From positions 217,227,473 through 217,291,472 of the forward strand of contig JARYHS010011408.1 in the NCBI GenBank assembly GCA_031002005.1: a DNA stretch of 64,000 bases. The letters are read 5' to 3'. This document shows, piece after piece, positions 1 through 11,984 of this stretch. Both the position numbers and the translations under genes were made by a program. Position 1 is the first letter of the stretch. Every line of letters begins with the position of its first letter. The notes beneath the pieces are model-generated. The model saw only the letters and a list, made by a program, of their open reading frames with translations, did no database searches and was not told the DNA's origin. The DNA is from Vandiemenella viatica. Its lineage: Eukaryota; Arthropoda; Insecta; Orthoptera; Morabidae.

Positions 1-150
1 TGCATGGTGTCAATTTCCTCCAGCACTACTTCAGACATTAGTCGAGTCTATGCCACGTCGTGTTGCAGCACTTCTGCGTGCTCGCGGGCGCCCTACACGA
101 TATTAGGCAGGTGTACCAGTTTCTTTGGCTCTTCAGTTTAAAATCCCCAC
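1..150. mobile_element. Tc1-like transposon end, partial
   Basis: This resembles, from memory, the terminal stretch of a Tc1-type transposon common in orthopteroid insects. It has no open frame of useful length and runs off the window edge. It directly abuts a tRNA-like SINE head. The assignment rests on recognition only; alignment to a repeat library would settle it. Confidence 0.35.
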
Positions 151-226
151 CGAGACACGGATTCGAACCGGGTACCTTTCGATCTCCAGTTAGCCGCCTC
201 AACCACTGAGCACCACCTGTTATAAT
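150..226 (-). repeat. tRNA-derived SINE head (family B)
   Basis: On the minus strand a tRNA-like block reads from a CTCAGTGG-type A box region to a B box GGTTCGAATCC. The same head recurs at 32,060-32,270. It lacks the clover-leaf pairing and clean 3' end of a functional tRNA gene, so it is a SINE promoter region rather than a tRNA. Confidence 0.55.
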
Positions 227-1190
227 TGCTATACTATTCTTACAATTTAATCGCAAATGTATATTATTGCCAGTTATTTTTTATTATTATTATTATTATC
301 AGTCTCTAAATTGATTTGATAGAGTCCTTCCTCTGTTCCTGTTTTTATCTTGTCTCTTTCTGTCAACATACCCATGGATCCTCAATTATCCGCCTAAAAT
401 ACTCTTCCTCTCACCAAAAATATTTCCTCCTTCTATTCCGTGCCTTCCATCGCGTCACGTAAGTGTATACAAACAAATTTTCTACAGCGTTGCCCATGTA
501 GCGGTAACCCATGCATTGCAGCATTTAAGATTTTCGAATAGTCTATCCAGTTCCAGGTCTCATGTGTTCGAATGATATTTACAACTTGTCGCTGAAACTG
601 TCATTAATGTGAAGGACTACATTCGCTTTCTCTGATACACAATGAATGGTTATCGGCTTATATTCCTCCTGTCTTGTTAAAGCCTATTTATTTATCTTAT
701 GGTCAAAGGAAAGTACATAGCATCTATTGCGAAATACATTGATTATATTCAAATTACTAGGAAAAGTTCCACGAGAAGTACTCGATTATTAAAAATTAAA
801 ATTATCATTTCTCAAGTATTCCGTTGCTGCGTCACTCTTATATATGAAGTTTGCGAAGTTCCCATCGTATTTCTGGAGGTCACACTCCGACACGACATCT
901 GTCTCCCGGTTCCGCAAACAACCGCATTTAAAGAAGAAATCTGTGCATGAGGCGCAGAGCTAAGTTTGCCTTATCGTGGTGCACTCTCGGAAACGCAAAA
1001 TGAAGTAGCGTATTGATCGCCAAATAATCAACGAAAATTAATCTGGCGTATATCACATCATGTTAGGAAATTGTTGAAGCTAGATTTCATGTTCACTACT
1101 GTTGCTACGTCAAACTGACTGACAAAGATTTCCCGCAAGATCTGAAATATATTTTTGCAAACTTTTTTTTTTAACTGAAAGTCATCATTA
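227..1190. other. No gene seen
   Basis: AT-rich DNA with a short ATT run near 280-298. The only open frame (699-950 plus, 83 codons) has no recognisable motif and ordinary intergenic composition. Nothing further is supported. Confidence 0.6.
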
Positions 1191-1224
1191 GGTAATAATC
1201 TCCCTACACACCCCTCTTTCCCCT

Positions 1225-2158
1225 TTCCTCTTCCAACCTACTTTTGCCCTCTACTAATTTTTGCTTTGAATTCGTTCAGTGTTTCCGGTAATTTATTCAT
1301 CACTTCTCTTGGCAATTTATTCCAGTTCCTCACACCCTTTGGGGGCATCCATAAATTACGTGAGGTGAAATAGGAAATAGGAGGGGGGGGGTCCGGCGAA
1401 ATCTCACCAGATCTCACCAGGGGGGAGGGGGGGGTCTACGGAAATCTCACGTGAGATTTTGCGAAAAATTTGGGGACAGTAGAGCCAAAATAAAGGTCTA
1501 CAATTTGCGCCAAAGTCGATTTAGGAGGGTATTTCGTCAAAAAAAAAGGTCTACATAAGTTTCGAGGGCGATTTCTAGGGGGGGGGGGTTCTCACGGACC
1601 AGATCTCACCAGAGGGGGGGGGGGGGTCCGGCCAGATCTCACGAAATCTCACCAGGGGGGGGGGGGGTCCAGAAATCCAGAAAAACACCTCACGTAATTT
1701 GTGGATGCCCCATTTCCTACGAAAGAAAATTTTCCCACACCCTTATGCCTGAAATCAATTGCCAGTTTGTGGTCATGGTTAACCTTACCCTTCCAAGCAA
1801 CTCTCTTAATTTTCCCACCAATATCTTTACATGCTTCCTCACCAGTATAGGCCTTGTACACTCCCATGACTTTCTTCACCCTCCTTCTATCTTCCAATGA
1901 ATCCCACCCGAGCTCCTTTATCATAATAGTTACCGATAATTTCCAAAGACAAATCTGGCAGCCCTTCTCTCCAACTTCTGTATTTGATACCCAAATTGTG
2001 GATCCCAAACTACACCACCTTATTCCAGCTGTGGTCTGGCCAAAGTTTTGTTCCCCTATTCCCTTACTTCTCTAGTCCATCCCCTCATCACTCTTTCCAA
2101 CAGGTGAAGGATTTTGATCCCTTTCCATACTACCAGTCCAGAGTGTCCTGCCCGGTTA
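1225..2158 (-). mobile_element. CR1-like LINE 3' end, 5'-truncated
   Basis: Minus-strand frames encode the C-terminal tail of a CR1-type reverse transcriptase. They include blocks such as LGWDSLEDRRRVKKVMGVYK, HDHKLAIDF and VGKFSFVGNG, which recur in at least eight other places in the window. The RT core is missing, as expected for 5' truncation during target-primed reverse transcription. A G-rich inverted-repeat element at 1,341-1,711 splits it. The copy is decayed and not functional. Confidence 0.8.
1341..1711. mobile_element. G-rich terminal-inverted-repeat element, copy 1
   Basis: The element opens GGGGGCATCCATAAATTACG and closes with its imperfect reverse complement ending GGATGCCCC. 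Between the ends lie repeated G-tracts alternating with GATCTCACCAG-type motifs. It interrupts the CR1 fragment, whose sequence resumes on both sides. No coding capacity is visible. A related copy lies at 2,622-2,910, so this is a dispersed non-autonomous DNA element. Confidence 0.7.
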
Positions 2159-2159
2159 A

Positions 2160-3890
2160 TTTTGCTGGTTCGGATCTTTATGACAAAAAGAATAGAGAAA
2201 TATGTTTTCAAATATGACCTTAATAATGGGTATATATGACATTAAAAATGACAAAATATAACCAAACATTTAAATTTACTATACATCAAAATATCCTGAG
2301 TTATGCTTCATTTATTTTATCTATTCGCTTTCATGTAGATACCGTAATTTGCTTCCGTGTACTCACTCATTGCTCCAATGGGAAATTAAATTTTGTCTAG
2401 AATTATTTTCCTGTAAAATAATAAGTTTAAAAAAATGGTAATTGATTATGTATTTTGTTTTAATCATGGCGGTACTCACTGATCCACTGCAGATTCAACA
2501 CTGACTGAGAATTATTTTCAAAAGTATTGGCGACAGTAACACATTGATTCTTGCGGCTCGACACAAACATCAAAGGCGGACGGAATATTAACGTTTGGGG
2601 AGTGACAGTGTAAAGCGTTAAGAGGCATCCATTAATTAAGTATGATGTTCTTTTCGTAAAACCGGACCTCCTCTTCTCCCCTCTGGTGACTCTTGGTGAG
2701 ATATGGTAGGACCTCTCCTCCCCCAACCGCCAGATTAAGATCGACCTCATAATTTTAGAGAGTTTCTTTATTTTTTTATTTTTTTAGCTCTACTGTTGGT
2801 TGAAGGGCAGCAGTCTGAAATAAAAGTCTACCCCCCCCCCCTTGGTTAGATTTCGCCGGACCACTTCCCCCCCTCCCCAATTAGAGCACACGTAATTAAT
2901 GGATGCCCCCTTAATTCTTAACTGGTGAATTCTGGCCAATTCAGTGACAATAAGTATTGCTTTTCCTCCAATTTATAATAGAAATATATTTCTGTGGATA
3001 ATTATTGTAATGTCTTCACATCTATAACTTGTTCCATTATAATTGGGGTATTGGATATTTTTAAAGTACAGTTTTTAAGTTGTTATCGTAGTAGCCTAAC
3101 TAGCTAGGAAGCATTTAATAGGTTAAATTAGACACGGCCGCTAGTCAGGTGGTTGCTGCTAAAGGAAAGGTTGTACATCTACAGAGAAAGGTTACTGCAC
3201 TCGTGTAGTTCGTCTAAGCTCACAATGTTTTATTGCCCATAAACACTTCCCGCCAAACGCAAGCCACCAGACAAAATATACTTTATAGACGCTTCTCCGA
3301 AGACACTAGTTCGGTAAGATAGTGGTAACAGTGAGTTACTACTCTAGTACAATTCACAATTCTGTTCCACCCTCGAGCAGATATAATAATGTAATAGTTC
3401 AACAGCCAAGTTCACTTACAAAATCTGTCCTCGTTTTCCTACCGTTCACACACTGCATAACTTCACTCTCCGCACTGTATCCTTACTAAACATCTCGATA
3501 GATATTCCGCGACGTGTGGGTATTACGATGTACATTCGAACTTGTTCACCCTCTCCCGCTAATTTACCACAGCACTCGCCATCTTCCTGCTAGCGTACAA
3601 CTACTTTAAAAAAATCCCGCGATCTTCTATATCGCGCCTGCGATATCGCGCATCGTAAAACATATCGATATTTTCTTGCAAACTTAATACCGACTTTTCC
3701 ATGCAAATATTCACATGATCACACTGTGGTGTTACAAACTACTAGTGAATTATCGGTACTATTAAAAAAAAACTTTTCCTCAAAATATGACCATAAATAT
3801 GATCATAAATATTATCGTAATATGACCAAAGCTAGGAAAATGGCCTGAATATGTATTTATATACTGTATAAACTACATTTAAATAAAATT
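2160..3890. mobile_element. Possible DNA transposon with ATATGAC repeats
   Basis: Short AAATATGACC-like motifs cluster near 2,205-2,270 and again near 3,783-3,830, as subterminal repeats of some DNA transposons do. No transposase frame and no clear terminal inverted repeat or target duplication was found. The interior includes a second G-rich element and a GC-richer block near 3,540-3,670. Limits are approximate. Confidence 0.25.
2622..2910. mobile_element. G-rich terminal-inverted-repeat element, copy 2
   Basis: Ends GAGGCATCCATTAATTAAG and TTAATGGATGCCCCC are inverted repeats and match the ends of the 1,341-1,711 copy. TTAA occurs immediately outside both ends (2,618-2,621 and 2,911-2,914), which would fit a TTAA target duplication. 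The first copy does not show TTAA, so the target rule is unproven. The interior has a C-tract near 2,830-2,841 and no coding frame. Confidence 0.65.
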
Positions 3891-4442
3891 AGAAACATTC
3901 AATGAGTGTTTAATTCAGCTGAAAAAGAAGGCAGGGAAAAAAATGTGACATCTCATAAAGATCCGAATTCTAGTAGTCACCATCTTTTCTACTTGCACGG
4001 GTCAGCAGAGCACTTCTTCTTTCCAAAGGCTTGGCTTATTTCGAAAGCCTATTTATTAGTCATACTAGCTCGTACCCACGACATCGTACGCGTGGATTAA
4101 GAATTTTTTTGGCAGAATTGAATAAAGAAAGTTGTTGGAAACGAAGGATTGGTCCCAAACAACACCGAGTCGGCATAATATGACAGGAAAGCTATCACTA
4201 TATCATTCTGCTGTGGAACCAGTCTCTTGAAGAGAATCAATTTCCAACATATTTCTGTCACCATTCGATAAGGTCTCAAAATTTCGTGACTACAACTATT
4301 AAACATACTGGAGAAAATGTCCTGTGCCCTTCATACATATTTTCTTGTCAAATTCCTTCTATATTGATATAGCCATTTGGTCGTCAAAACCTAACAAAAA
4401 GACAGAGACTTACTTCCGTATTTATAGTATTACTACTGCGGT

Positions 4443-4470
4443 TCACACACACACACACACACACACACAC
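4443..4470. repeat. (CA)n microsatellite
   Basis: About fourteen uninterrupted CA steps lie within repeat X. The second repeat X copy has only a short, broken equivalent near 55,644-55,655, so the run expanded after the copies diverged. Confidence 0.9.
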
Positions 4471-4724
4471 TGACTGCGAACAACTCCTGAGGAATCATTA
4501 TAACGTAAAAAAAGTGTACACCTACAGCATTGCAAGACTACCTACGATTTGCCTCGCATTGCACCCCTAACTTTGTCATATCTACAGTTTAACACTCAAT
4601 CCGAATAACCTACGGCTCAGGCGTGATTCTTACGATCAAAACCAATTTTTAAAAATCTTAGCCTCCACGGAGATTTGGACCGGAGACCACGACCCAAACA
4701 TTTGTAAGCAAGCGCTTTAAACAT

Positions 4725-4955
4725 CTTTTTTTTAAAAAAAAAAAAAAAATGGTTTTTCCCTTTTTTTGCCATCTCAGCCATCTGTAAGTTTATCTTTTTT
4801 TATTCGAATTTTGTCTGTACTATATTATCGTTTTCTCAGTGCGGACAACACAGGACGGACACAACACCCATGCCCTCGGCCGGATTCGAATCGGCAACCC
4901 TGGCAATGCGAGGCAAGTTTGCCCTGAGGCGGCACCACTGAGCAGTCTGACCGAT
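4725..4955 (-). repeat. tRNA-derived SINE (family C), nested
   Basis: Reading the minus strand from about 4,955 gives a tRNA-like head with GATTCGAATCC as B box. An unrelated body follows, then a run of A at about 4,735-4,750. It sits inside repeat X and is absent from the other repeat X copy. A clear target duplication could not be identified. Confidence 0.6.
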
Positions 4956-5559
4956 ACACGGAAAAGCAGTATACAGACGTACGGGTCTGTCTGTCGCCAT
5001 TCAGTAGTATTTCGAAATTATGAGACAACATGTATTATTTATACAGATAAATTTTCAACAAAATGTAGACAGTATTTTTCTCCTTGTTTCAAAGGATAAG
5101 TGTGCAAAGTTTCATCGAGATCGGATGTAAACTGTGGATTTGTATGAAGAACAAAACAAACAAACAAACATACATACATACATTCATCTTTATATAGATT
5201 GTCGGATCGCTAGTCTCACGGGGAAACGAACGAGTGGCCAACTGCCCGTGATACGCGTAGCTATGTTCTGTGTGTGACAAGTGTATTTTTTGTTTGAATT
5301 GTGTGTAGTTTTTGAGACGGAGGTAGGGAACGTACCAGCATTCGCCTTGTTGATTGTGGCAAACCGTCTAAAAAACACAATTAGGACTTGAACCCAGGCC
5401 CGTTGAACCTCACCGACGCAGTGTGGTGGCATCTTAACGCGCGGCCACACAGACGTGCACAAAGTAGAGGAACAGCTGAGCCGAAACAATGTAGACAAAC
5501 GCAAGCACACAAACACGCTGTGTAACTCCCGAACAATACTACCGTTTTTAAGAGATTGT

Positions 5560-5640
5560 TCATAAACCACGTAGTTCTATTTTGGCATCCTGTGAACTCC
5601 CCCCCCCCCCTTTCCACGTAGCACGACGTAGATTTTGCAC
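5560..5640. mobile_element. Half copy of the C-rich MITE (family 2)
   Basis: The segment starting CATAAACCACGTAG, with a following run of C and a CACGTAGCACG block, matches the left half of the element at 57,491-57,893. The right inverted repeat is missing, so this is a truncated copy. Confidence 0.6.
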
Positions 5641-8503
5641 AACTTCTACTAATATTGTTGTTAAAAAGTCATAGATTCTATTACACATGTACGAATACAT
5701 TCACTGTATTGGGATTTATATTTGACCCACTAGAAATATTTTCATGTGTCAGTTACATCAGTAATAAAAGTAACTAATAATTAATATATATATATATTAA
5801 TACACTAAGCGAAAACTTATGTTACATTTTTAAGAATTTTGCGCGCACGGAGAAGTGTGAGATTTGGTATAGTTAAAGAGTATATGGAGAAGAAGTGAAG
5901 GAAGCTAAAATCTATATATGATATGCGTTACAAATACATTAAATTAAGTAAAATAAAACGCTCGCTCGCCTACGTAGTTCGCTCAGATGGCTGGTAGATG
6001 GCGCAGCTAGCGGCCTTACTTTGTCTTCTTTGGTGAAACAAAACAATCGAAATTAATCTCTGAACTTATATAGAAGCAAGAAGCAACACTTCGAGGGCTG
6101 GTAGATAGTGCAGCTAATGGCCAGAATATTGGGCGAACGGAGGAACTTAAAGAAATACAGAAAGCTAAAATTATGTATAATATATTTTACAAACCTTGGA
6201 ATCGATATAAGCAGTCAGAGATAATCGATTGCTTCAGTTGTAAACAAGTTCGCAGTTTGTCTCTCGTTTGCGACATGGGCTGCGCAGAACGAATTTCCCG
6301 TATAAACTTTTTACTCTTGGTCCAGGCCGAATTTCAACCTAACCATGATCACTATGACAAAACGAACTTATTTAGGTTGATATGATCCCTGTACCGATAA
6401 TTTTTGTGTCGTTTTTACTGTGCTGCTAACATTTCGCTGTTGCGGAGCATCCCATATTTCGGCATTTTTTATTTAATTCGTGGCGACTTTTCCGGAAAAG
6501 GAGAGTGCTAAACGTGAAGAGGGCACTATAAGGAAACAGTTAATCCAAATTTCAACAGGTCATAACAGTTTTTCACTGGTGGAAAATATCCCACCCCACC
6601 CAAAAATATAATAAGCATACTTAATGCATGTTACAAATAGATTATTAAAATAAAAAAAAATAAGTGGCGAACGTGTGTGTGCACGTGAAATAGGATCGGA
6701 GCCAACGTCCTTACGTGAATTCCAGCATTGAGACACTCTGTGGTCTTTGGTAAAACGAAAGACTCGGATAAAGTAGAGATTAATGTTATGAAAGGAATAC
6801 TTTGAAAAGGAATGTAGCGATTCTGCCAGATACTATATGGTCATTTGATTATTTAAAATGTTAAACTTTGGATAAGTGTCTTTTGATTTTTTTTAATTTC
6901 AGTAATTTCATTAGAGAGAGAGAGAGAGAGACAAGAAATACGGAATACTTATTTGCGTGAAATTCAAAATGATAATAGACCAAATTTAAATAGCGAACAC
7001 ACAAAATGACGAAATTATTTTGATAGATACATTTAAATGCGCATGTTTCATAAAGCTAAAGCAGTTTTCCGGCCTAAATGAACCATCGATAAATACATTT
7101 CATCATTTGCTATGGTTAGATTAGAAGCTAAAATTTAGCATACAGTCACGCGTAGAGGGTATCGTTTTAATTTTATAGGTAATGCAGAGAATTACTAGAT
7201 TATTACTCTTTCATGAAAGAAACTAAACAACTTAATGAATTATGGTCGAATTTCGATCGCTGGGCGATCACTAGTTAACTTAAATTCAGTACTTACTTTT
7301 GTTTCGGAGTTTCGGCAAATCATATCTTCGAGTATATTACAGCAGTGACTTGAAACATCTATATCGAATATAAATATCTTGTAAGCCCGTCAAAAATTAC
7401 GTGTTGAACGCAGTAGTTTAGCAATTCGCTTCTTCGCTAACTAAGTACAATTTTCAGGGAATAAAGCTCATACTCTTGAAAATGATGTAATGTAGGTATT
7501 TCCTAGCTTACTGTAACGACTATTTCGCAGTACAGAGATTATAAGAAAAATCTACATCAAACGAGTTTTAATTAAGAAAGAGCAACTAATAATTAATATG
7601 TCGATTTTTACATAATACATACTTTTCTTCTAGTGCTGGCAGCTCATTTACTCATGTATCCTTAGCTAAATAGAACTGTTATTAAATAACGCGCATAACA
7701 CAACATCTCTGGTCGTTGTTGGTTGGGCAGCGGAGTTGGGAGGCGTGACGTAAGAGTGTGACAGACATGGCTACATATTGACCAAGTTTACCATTTAATA
7801 GGTATATATGTAAATCTTGCTGTGTATAATTTGTTTTATTGTAGATATTTATTCATTGGTCTGTCTTCTCTCCACGCTGCTACATAGTCGTATGGATAGA
7901 TTTCCTCAACGTCGAGCTGTAGTTTTTATACATCTAGTTTTAATTTTTCAGATAATGCTTACGAATAAATAAATGAAATACGGCTAGTGTAAAGAATACC
8001 CATAGGCTTCGTTGTAAGTCCGTTGATGGAAGAAATGTGGAGCTTCCAAAAATCGTGGAAAGGCTAGAAACTTGATAATGAGCTGTTGTTGTTAGTGACT
8101 GAGTAAATTGAAGTAAAAATTCGTATGCCTCCGCAAGCCTTAAGAAACTGAGTATGGAACAGGAGGATAAAAAACCACGATTACGCAATAAAGAAAAAAG
8201 AGCAAAAGATTCTACTGTTCTAATTGAGATTCTCAAGGAAACGTCGTTTTGGCGTTGTGTTTTCCACAATCCCATCGTATTCCTTCTGGCAGTGGTACAT
8301 ATTCCCATGAAGAAGCAAGCAACTGGGCGGCTTGCAGATGAGACACTCAAGGTTGTTCTCACTCCAATGTCGTCATACTCGGTTCGGAACATCCTCTTCT
8401 CAACTGTGAGACACTTGTCTAATACTGTCATGCGGCATTTCTCGCAGCGGTGAAGATTAATATAACAACATTGTTTGAATTTAAGGATTTATATCTATCT
8501 ATA
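5641..8503. other. No gene supported
   Basis: AT-rich DNA with a GA microsatellite at about 6,913-6,931. Overlapping frames on both strands near 7,940-8,453 lack recognisable domains. A cysteine-containing minus-strand frame around 8,300 is suggestive but not convincing. No RNA gene was recognised. Confidence 0.5.
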
Positions 8504-8683
8504 CACGAGGGTGGTCTGAAAAGTTTCTGACCTCAACGTGAAGATGGCAGCACTAGTAAATAAACACTAGTGAATTTCGTTGTTTATCTATTGACAAATA
8601 CTCACTAATGTTTCAGCCGTTTTGGACGCGCAGTTGTTATGTAACAGTCGTTTGAGTGAGTTGATGTGAGTGTTTTTGTGAAA

Positions 8684-9234
8684 ATGGATAAAATAGAGTA
8701 GCAAACTGTCATTAAATATTTGTTGTTGAAAGGCAATACGCCTACGCAAATCAAAGATGAGTTGGATTCTGTGTATGAGGACTCTGCACCATCACTTACC
8801 ACAGTGAAATTTTGGGCAGCTGAATTTAAACGTGACCGTAAGAGCTTGGGAGACGATGAACGTTCGGGACGTCAAAAACTGTAACTACCGACGAAAAGAT
8901 CGCCAAAGTTCACCAATTGGTGCTAGACGACCGCCAAATTAAAGTGTGAGAGATAGCAGAGGTTATGAACATTTCAAAAGAACGTGATTGTTACAAATTA
9001 AATCAACATTTAGGTATGAGAAAGCTGTCCGCGCGTTGGGTGCCGCGTCTGCTCACATCAGACCAAAAACGTGTTCGAATGAACATTTCCAACGCTCTGT
9101 TGGCGTAGTTTAGGCGCCATAAATACGAGTTTTGGCGCTGATTAATTACTGTAGATGAAAAACTTGGATACACCATTATACGCCCGAAACAAAAATACAG
9201 TCCAAACAGTGGATTGCAAAGGGGGAACCGGCTC

Positions 9235-9296
<62 letters not shown>

Positions 9297-9787
9297 CAAA
9301 ACTGTTTTTTTCGGCTGGGAAAGTGCTGGCGACTGTTTCTTGGGATAGTCATGGAGTTATTTCAATCGATTACCTTCAAAAAGGAAAAACCATTACAGGC
9401 CCATGCTACGCATTATTACTTGACAAGCTGAAGGCAGAACTTGCGGAAAAACGGCCACATTTGCAGAAAAATAAAATCCTGTTTCACCAAGACAATGCAC
9501 CGTCTCACACCTCAGCGGTTGCCATGGTGAAAATTCACGAATTACTGTTTGAATTGCTTGACCATCCGCCTTACTCACCAGATCTAGCCCCAAGCGACTT
9601 CTTTTTGTTCCCTCATCTAAAAATTGCGCTCGGAGGACAGAGATTTTCGTCAAATGAAGAGGCAATCGCCTTCGTGAACAATCATTTTGCAGAGATAAAC
9701 GTTGTGTACTATTTGGACGGGTTACAGAGATGGGAGCATCGCTGGGAGAAGTGTGTAGAGTTACAAGGAGACTATGTTGAAAAATAA
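8684..9787 (+). pseudogene. mariner transposase pseudogene
   Basis: This is the remnant of the enzyme that cuts and pastes mariner DNA at TA sites. The start is the ATG at 8,684, followed by a TAG at codon 6. Recognisable blocks in order are the N-terminal HTH region (SAPSLTTVKFWAAEF), RKLSARWVPRLLTSDQKR, a shifted WIHHYTPETK, KVLATVSWDSHGVISIDYLQ, HQDNAPSHTSAV and YSPDLAPSDFFLFPHLK. The last two blocks carry the second and third acidic residues of the D,D34D triad. In-frame stops occur near 8,949 and 9,106, with shifts near 8,875 and 9,165. The region normally encoding a short Pro-Lys-Lys-Ala-Lys stretch is expanded to pure A. Family length is about 345 residues, which fits this span. It cannot make active enzyme. 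Confidence 0.92.
9236..9295 (+). repeat. 60-bp poly(A) run in mariner coding region
   Basis: Sixty consecutive A lie between CGGCTCC and GCAAAACTG, exactly where mariner transposases have a lysine-rich stretch. There is no target duplication around it, so expansion of the original A-rich codons is likelier than insertion of a poly(A) tail. Confidence 0.85.
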
Positions 9788-9849
9788 AAATTCAGAAAAA
9801 ATGTTTTGCATCTTTTTTAGGTCGGAAACTTTTAAGACCACACTCGTAA

Positions 9850-11980
9850 AAGGCTATTTTGGTCACTGTGTAATCGTGTCTGTAATGCTGACCTAGCTCA
9901 CAGGGCCTTCGTTACCGGACTAATGAGGCCATAGATGTTACTGCAAAACTGTGATTATTGGTGTTATTTAATAACAATTCTATTTAGTTAAACAATCACG
10001 AAAAAATGAATTGACACATTACTGATAAAGTATGTATTGTGTTTAAATTAACATATTAATAATTAGTTGAATTTTTCTGATTTAGATTCAGTCGATGTAA
10101 ATGTTTTCTTTTACTCTCTGTCCAAAGATATCACTGTTTCAGTAAACTGAGAAATACGACCACATTACATCTTTTTCAGATTATGAGCATTTTAATAACA
10201 CTTTTGCCGACAGTCCTTAAAATGTTTTTATTTTTCTCCTTTTGACTGTTCGTGTTGAGTCTTTTTTTTTTTTTCTTAGGATATGCACTATTAGCTTCAA
10301 AGAAGACATATTACTAATTATTAAAGACTGTCACTGCCATACATTTATCATCAGCTGCTTATCTCAGCCTATAATTGGCCTAGCAAATTATTATTATTAT
10401 TATTTTTTTTTTTGCCTCTATTGAGGACACTGTTTCCACATGGCAACAAAATTAAAATGTTTTCATAAAATAAATTATTTTAATGATTTAGATTAAACAA
10501 TGAAACAGACTTGTATGCGTCTGATTCCTATAATTTAATTATAGAGAGGGTCAAATAATTTATTTTCTTGTCATTGAAATCTTTAGTACACCACCTATAC
10601 TACGGAAATAGTCGTCGTCCGAAACCTTGGAAAGAAGAGGAAACATCTCAACAACAAAAAGTTGCTTTATTCACAGACACTGTCAAGGCAAAAGTCATAA
10701 TTTCTTGTTACAGTTTTATGGCGAACTGAAGAACGATTACATTTACAATTATTTTAGAAACAAAGGAAAATACGCTCTATCTCTCCATAGCAATTTAATT
10801 TTTAATAACACCGCTATAACTCTAATTTCCTTAAGTACAAATTGCTACCGCAATTCTCTTCCACTTATTGTATTTCACAAAGTTAATATTAACTGATATT
10901 TGTTGACTTATCTGCGCTACTTATTTTTGGTAGTAAGCTAAAATATCTGAATGCATAATAAATAGTTTTGTGTTGAAAAATGAGGCAACAACATCAATCA
11001 TTTAAGAAATCCGTTCGTAAATCAGTTGGTTTACTGATATAAGGCTACAAAGAACATAATCTAAGACACTGACGTTTTTGGGGAACTAGAGAAGCAGATT
11101 CATAAATACATTCCATCATGACTGAATCACAATGTTAAAGCAAATATTACAGTTTTACAAGAATTACATCCATCAGAGTGTTGTTCTACCATAAATGTAA
11201 AAAATTAATTGACTATAAAATATTGTCAAACATAACAAAAAAAAGGAAAAGCTTGAGTGGTTCTGAAGGTAGAAATAAAACACAGATTGTTGTTTTGCAA
11301 CTAGTAGCAGGTTTTTATTTGTAGCAAACAGATTTGCAGCGAAAGTGACACAATTGAGCTTGTGTTCTGAGCGGTGTTAGAGAACCACAAGACCACACTG
11401 TGTCTCTTAGCTCGATAACAGTAACAAGGATATTTATTAATAACAAGTTGGTTGCAAATATCACATATACAGGAAGTGATTAACGGAAATGACATCCAGT
11501 ACGTAATCAAATTTGGTTTCGATTAACAACAGTTCACAAACCTTGTTCTTTCTTCAGACACTGAAAGAAACAAACGGATTTCCAATGTTTATAGAGATCA
11601 ATGAATCGAGATCGTTACATCCTCTTGATCTCTTGTTGTGTACATATTTTAAAGTTTCAAAAGACAAAAATAGTTTCGCACCGGTTCGCGGTAATAAGTT
11701 TTTTTTTCTGTCGATTTCTAACATATCTTTCGTAATTAATTACACCTTAAAATTATTTTGTTAAACAAATTCTGGTGATTTACGATACTTACATTCACTA
11801 TCGAAGTCCAAGAAAAAAAAAATATGCTCCGGTCACTACATGTTTGAACCATATTACACAGCAAATCTACTATTTGCACTATAAATATTAGACATTTATC
11901 CCTCTACTTTTGACTACTTTTGAATACGGGGCAGGAAGAAAATCCACTGCTTTTATTTTCCAAAGCCATTGATACTGACG
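9850..11980. other. No gene supported
   Basis: AT-rich DNA with a poly(T) at 10,261-10,274 and an ATT run near 10,388-10,402. Short frames show no domain. No transposon ends were recognised. Confidence 0.55.
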
Positions 11981-11984
11981 TAGA

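Larger units (their letters stand above)
4062..5200 (+). repeat. Interspersed repeat X, copy 1
   Basis: This is co-linear with 55,262-56,155 over nearly its whole length. It starts CTAGCTCGTACCCACGACAT and ends with a run of CAAACATACATACATTC-type steps followed by TTTATATAG. It is longer than copy 2 mainly because a SINE is inserted at about 4,725-4,955, with a CA microsatellite at 4,443-4,470. No credible protein is encoded, so it is probably a non-autonomous element. Confidence 0.75.
8504..9849 (+). mobile_element. mariner transposon, inactive
   Basis: About 30-bp inverted repeats (CACGAGGGTGGTCTGAAAAG at left, GACCACACTCG at right) flank a broken transposase. TA lies next to the left end and at the right end. 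The length of 1.35 kb is typical of mariner. The copy is dead from several stops and frameshifts and carries a 60-A run inside its gene. Confidence 0.93.

Noticed and set aside
7940..8453. Overlapping frames of 163 (minus) and 99 (plus) codons; a LECLICKPPSC-like phrase suggested a RING/SIAH-type protein
   Set aside because: The Cys spacing does not complete a zinc finger and no splice sites or flanking exons support it.
9003..9299. Minus-strand frame starting with a long Phe run
   Set aside because: Shadow of the poly(A) run in the mariner transposase.
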